Below, one piece after another: positions 4,460-7,445 of a stretch of 7,445 nucleotides of DNA; positions within the stretch are counted from its first letter, which is position 1; the number at the start of each line of letters is the position of its first letter. The position numbers were made by a program, and so were the translations under genes. The notes under the pieces were generated by a model that did no database searches, was not told the DNA's origin, and saw only the letters and a program-made list of their open reading frames with translations. The stretch comes from Bacillota bacterium (GTDB lineage: Bacteria > Bacillota > Bacilli > Bacillales_B > DSM-18226), in the NCBI GenBank assembly GCA_030705665.1, contig JAUZQA010000201.1, positions 1 through 7,445 of the forward strand. The letters run 5' to 3'.

Positions 4460-6223
4460 TTATAGAACGCTGGCATGTCCGTTATAGACAAAACCTCTTC
4501 TTGCATCAACGGTTACTTCTTGTCCTTCTTTAAATAAACTTAATGCTCCTTCAACGCCGACAATAACTGGAATTCCAAGGTTTAATCCTACAACTGCAGC
4601 ATGGCTTGTTAATCCGCCTTCTTGCGTAATGAGCGCAGCACATTTTTCAATTGCAGGTACCATTTCACGGTCAGAGCCAATTGTTACAAGGATGGAACCC
4701 TGATTTACCTTACTAATGGCTTCTTGCGCATTTTGGGCAAGTACAACTTTACCGAAAGCCGATTTACGTCCAATCCCTTGTGCTTTAGTTAAAATATCTC
4801 CAACTACATGAATTTTCATCATATTCGTTGTACCTGCTTCACCAACAGGTACACCTGCAGTAATGACAACTAGATCGCCATGCTTAACAATTCCGCTGTT
4901 TAAACCTTCTTGAACTGCCGCATCAAGCATTTCGTCTGTTGTTGATACTTCTAAACCCAATTGTGGATAAACTCCCCAAACAAGTGCAAGACGGCGCTGA
5001 ACAGATGGATTAGCGGTAACAGCCACGATTGGTGCTTTTGTCCTGTACTTTGATATCATCCGCGCAGTATGTCCACTTTCTGTTGGCGTCACAATTGCGC
5101 TCACTTCAAGGTTCAGTGCAGTATGGGCTACCGACTGCCCAATTGCATCTGTTACATTATGTTCAGAATCCTTACTGCGGTTTGAAAGGATTTCTTTATG
5201 GTCCAGGGCTTGCTCTGCTCTAGAGGCAATGTTGTTCATTGTCTGTACGGCTTCAACTGGATATAATCCTGCAGCTGTTTCACCAGAGAGCATGATGGCA
5301 TCTGTACCATCAAAAATAGCATTTGCTACGTCACTGGCTTCTGCACGTGTAGGTCTTGGATTCCGCTGCATTGAATCAAGCATTTGGGTTGCTGTTATAA
5401 CCGGCTTTCCTAAAGCATTACATTTTTTAATGAGCATTTTTTGAACAAGAGGAACTTCCTCCGCCGGAATTTCAACTCCCAAATCACCACGGGCAACCAT
5501 CAATCCATCCGAAACTTCAAGAATGTCGTCAATATTATCGACACCTTCTTGATTTTCAATTTTTGGAATGATATGGATATGACTAGCATTATTTTCTTCT
5601 AACAACTGGCGGATTTCCAAAACGTCTTTTGCACGGCGAACAAAAGAAGCAGCTATAAAATCAATTCCTTGCTCAATCCCAAAGAGGATATCCTTTGTGT
5701 CTTTTTCAGTGATACCAGGTAAATTTACGGAAACACCTGGTACATTTACACCCTTTTTATTTTTTAATGTTCCGCTGTTTAAAATTTTTGTATAAATTTC
5801 ATTATTGGTTTTATCTACATTTGTTACTTCCAAACCGATTAACCCATCATCTAATAAAATCTTTGAACCCACGTGTACATCATCGATCAATCCAGGATAT
5901 GTAATTGAGAATTTTTCAACCGTACCTTCCACTTCTGACATTGATATGATTACATCTTCTCCGGCCTTAAGCTCTATGCTTCCACCTTGCATATTATGTG
6001 TACGAATTTCCGGACCTTTTGTATCAAGTAAAATTGCTACTGTTTTACCTGTTGCTTTGGCTGCTTCGCGAATATTAACAATTCGCTGACCATGTTCTTC
6101 GTAATCACCATGAGAAAAGTTTAATCGTGACACATTCATTCCCGCATTAATTAATTGTGTTAACTTTTCAATGCTTTCACTAGCAGGTCCTATGGTACAA
6201 ACGATTTTCGTCTTACGCAACAT
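4460..6223 (-). CDS. pyk: Pyruvate kinase with C-terminal PEP-utilizer-like domain
   Basis: Pyruvate kinase transfers phosphate from phosphoenolpyruvate to ADP, giving ATP and pyruvate, in the last step of glycolysis. The 587-residue length is the Bacillus/Geobacillus form, about 110 longer than the E. coli enzyme. Residues 1-70 and about 170-345 form the barrel, 71-168 the B lid, 355-472 the regulatory C domain, and about 480-587 the extra domain. Visible active-site residues are Arg33, Asn35, Ser37 (SRLNFSHG), Asp67, Arg74 (DTKGPEIR), Lys221 and Glu223 (PKIENQEG), Asp247 (VARGDLGVE) and TATQMLDSM (277-285). The extra domain keeps [11 protein letters not shown] (536-546), including His541, the position phosphorylated in PPDK-type swivelling domains; in pyruvate kinases the domain is thought to be structural or regulatory. 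ATG 6223 has AAGGAGG at 6233-6239. It lies 33 bp after pfkA, so the two are co-transcribed, ending at 4424-4454. Bacillus homologues are activated by AMP and ribose 5-phosphate. Confidence 0.98.
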   Translation of the reverse strand: MLRKTKIVCTIGPASESIEKLTQLINAGMNVSRLNFSHGDYEEHGQRIVNIREAAKATGKTVAILLDTKGPEIRTHNMQGGSIELKAGEDVIISMSEVEGTVEKFSITYPGLIDDVHVGSKILLDDGLIGLEVTNVDKTNNEIYTKILNSGTLKNKKGVNVPGVSVNLPGITEKDTKDILFGIEQGIDFIAASFVRRAKDVLEIRQLLEENNASHIHIIPKIENQEGVDNIDDILEVSDGLMVARGDLGVEIPAEEVPLVQKMLIKKCNALGKPVITATQMLDSMQRNPRPTRAEASDVANAIFDGTDAIMLSGETAAGLYPVEAVQTMNNIASRAEQALDHKEILSNRSKDSEHNVTDAIGQSVAHTALNLEVSAIVTPTESGHTARMISKYRTKAPIVAVTANPSVQRRLALVWGVYPQLGLEVSTTDEMLDAAVQEGLNSGIVKHGDLVVITAGVPVGEAGTTNMMKIHVVGDILTKAQGIGRKSAFGKVVLAQNAQEAISKVNQGSILVTIGSDREMVPAIEKCAALITQEGGLTSHAAVVGLNLGIPVIVGVEGALSLFKEGQEVTVDARRGFVYNGHASVL

Positions 6224-6256
6224 CTCTTGTTACCTCCTTGGGTACTAAAAAATTAT

Positions 6257-7230
<974 letters not shown>

Positions 7231-7322
7231 AATTGGTTTTAATGTCTATCTGCCTTAATGAAAAAGCAAGAAAAGACGGTTAACTATATTTATTATTTGA
7301 CTGAACATCTTGGAATATTTAT

Positions 7323-7351
7323 AAAATAACACGAAGAATTAGGTATCACAA
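7323..7351 (-). promoter_or_regulatory. Alternative pfkA promoter candidate (proximal)
   Basis: TTGTGA (7346-7351) and TATTTT (7323-7328) are 17 nt apart, each matching 4 of 6 sigma-A consensus bases. The -35 lies inside one arm of the inverted repeat at 7344-7373. It is weaker in the -10 than the distal candidate. Confidence 0.3.
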
Positions 7352-7373
7352 TAGAATCATATGTATTGTGATA
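7344..7373. promoter_or_regulatory. Perfect 10-bp inverted repeat at the pfkA promoter (operator candidate)
   Basis: TATCACAATA (7344-7353) and TATTGTGATA (7364-7373) match at all ten positions with a 10-nt centre, so the half-sites are 20 bp apart, two helical turns. No T-run follows in either direction, so it is not a normal terminator. It overlaps one promoter's -10 and start and the other's -35. The half-site order TCACAA...TTGTGA is the reverse of Rex and CRP/FNR operators, and I do not recognise the regulator. Confidence 0.5.
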
Positions 7374-7400
7374 ATAGGCGGAATTGTTTGGAAAGTGCAA
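7371..7400 (-). promoter_or_regulatory. Candidate pfkA-pyk promoter (distal)
   Basis: TTGCAC (7395-7400, 3 of 6) and TATTAT (7371-7376, 5 of 6) are separated by 18 nt. Initiation near 7364 would give a leader of about 150 nt. The weak -35 overlaps a cre-like sequence, compatible with activation by a bound regulator. Confidence 0.35.
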
Positions 7401-7409
7401 CCGTTTTTA
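7396..7409 (-). promoter_or_regulatory. Cre-like sequence upstream of pfkA
   Basis: TAAAAACGGTTGCA fits TGWAANCGNTNWCA at all but two positions, the G at position 2 and the W at position 12. It lies at the distal -35. In Lactococcus lactis the pfk-pyk-ldh operon is activated by CcpA from a cre near the -35, so placement is suggestive; the lost G weakens the case. Confidence 0.33.
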
Positions 7410-7445
7410 ATGTTTATCCTATTCAACCATTTGTATATCCTACCT

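Noticed and set aside
5029..6089. Several plus-strand frames of 64 to 94 codons inside pyk, and short minus-strand frames inside ytvI
   Set aside because: They lie within well-identified genes, have no ribosome binding sites and encode nothing recognisable.
7344..7373. Rex or CRP/FNR operator
   Set aside because: Those sites read TTGTGA or TGTGA first and TCACA second with about six bases between; here the half-sites are in the opposite order and further apart.
7344..7445. Possible accA 3' end at the right edge
   Set aside because: The one frame open for about 30 codons gives a peptide unlike AccA, and the other frames close quickly.

Overview
This window is a core-metabolism stretch of a low-GC, endospore-forming Bacillota chromosome, most likely a member of the Bacillaceae. 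The evidence is AT-rich sequence, strong AGGAGG-type ribosome binding sites, and a gene order that matches, as I recall it, the Bacillus subtilis block mdh-icd-citZ-ytwI-ytvI-fxsA-pyk-pfkA-accA. It also has a YtvI-type sporulation membrane protein and a pyruvate kinase with the Bacillus-type C-terminal extension. I cannot name the species.

Layout, left to right: the N-terminal 166 codons of isocitrate dehydrogenase (icd, minus strand, running off the left edge); a 160-bp gap with a strong hairpin; citrate synthase (citZ, minus); a 411-bp gene-free region with two candidate promoters, a cre-like site and several inverted repeats; a small four-to-five-helix membrane protein (ytwI, UPF0756/DUF441, minus); a divergent intergenic region; ytvI (plus strand, TTG start); a perfect 19-bp bidirectional terminator; fxsA (minus, its stop codon inside the terminator stem); the pyk terminator; pyk (minus); pfkA (minus, 33 bp upstream of pyk); and about 230 bp of non-coding sequence upstream of pfkA.

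Functionally there are two carbon modules. pfkA-pyk is a glycolytic operon encoding the two classic allosteric control enzymes, ending at a clear intrinsic terminator. citZ-icd forms the entry to the TCA cycle (citrate synthesis, then isocitrate oxidation), with a hairpin between the genes that could make icd expression partly dependent on readthrough. The three small membrane-protein genes between them have no clear metabolic link. ytvI is the only plus-strand gene and belongs to a sporulation-associated branch of the AI-2E transporter family.

I found no mobile element, CRISPR array, RNA gene or defence system, and no sign of a previously undescribed protein system. The parts worth a second look are regulatory: an inverted repeat plus a cre-like half-site on the best citZ promoter, a long and potentially structured citZ leader, a palindrome shared by the divergent ytwI/ytvI control region, and a perfect 10-bp inverted repeat at the probable pfkA promoter.
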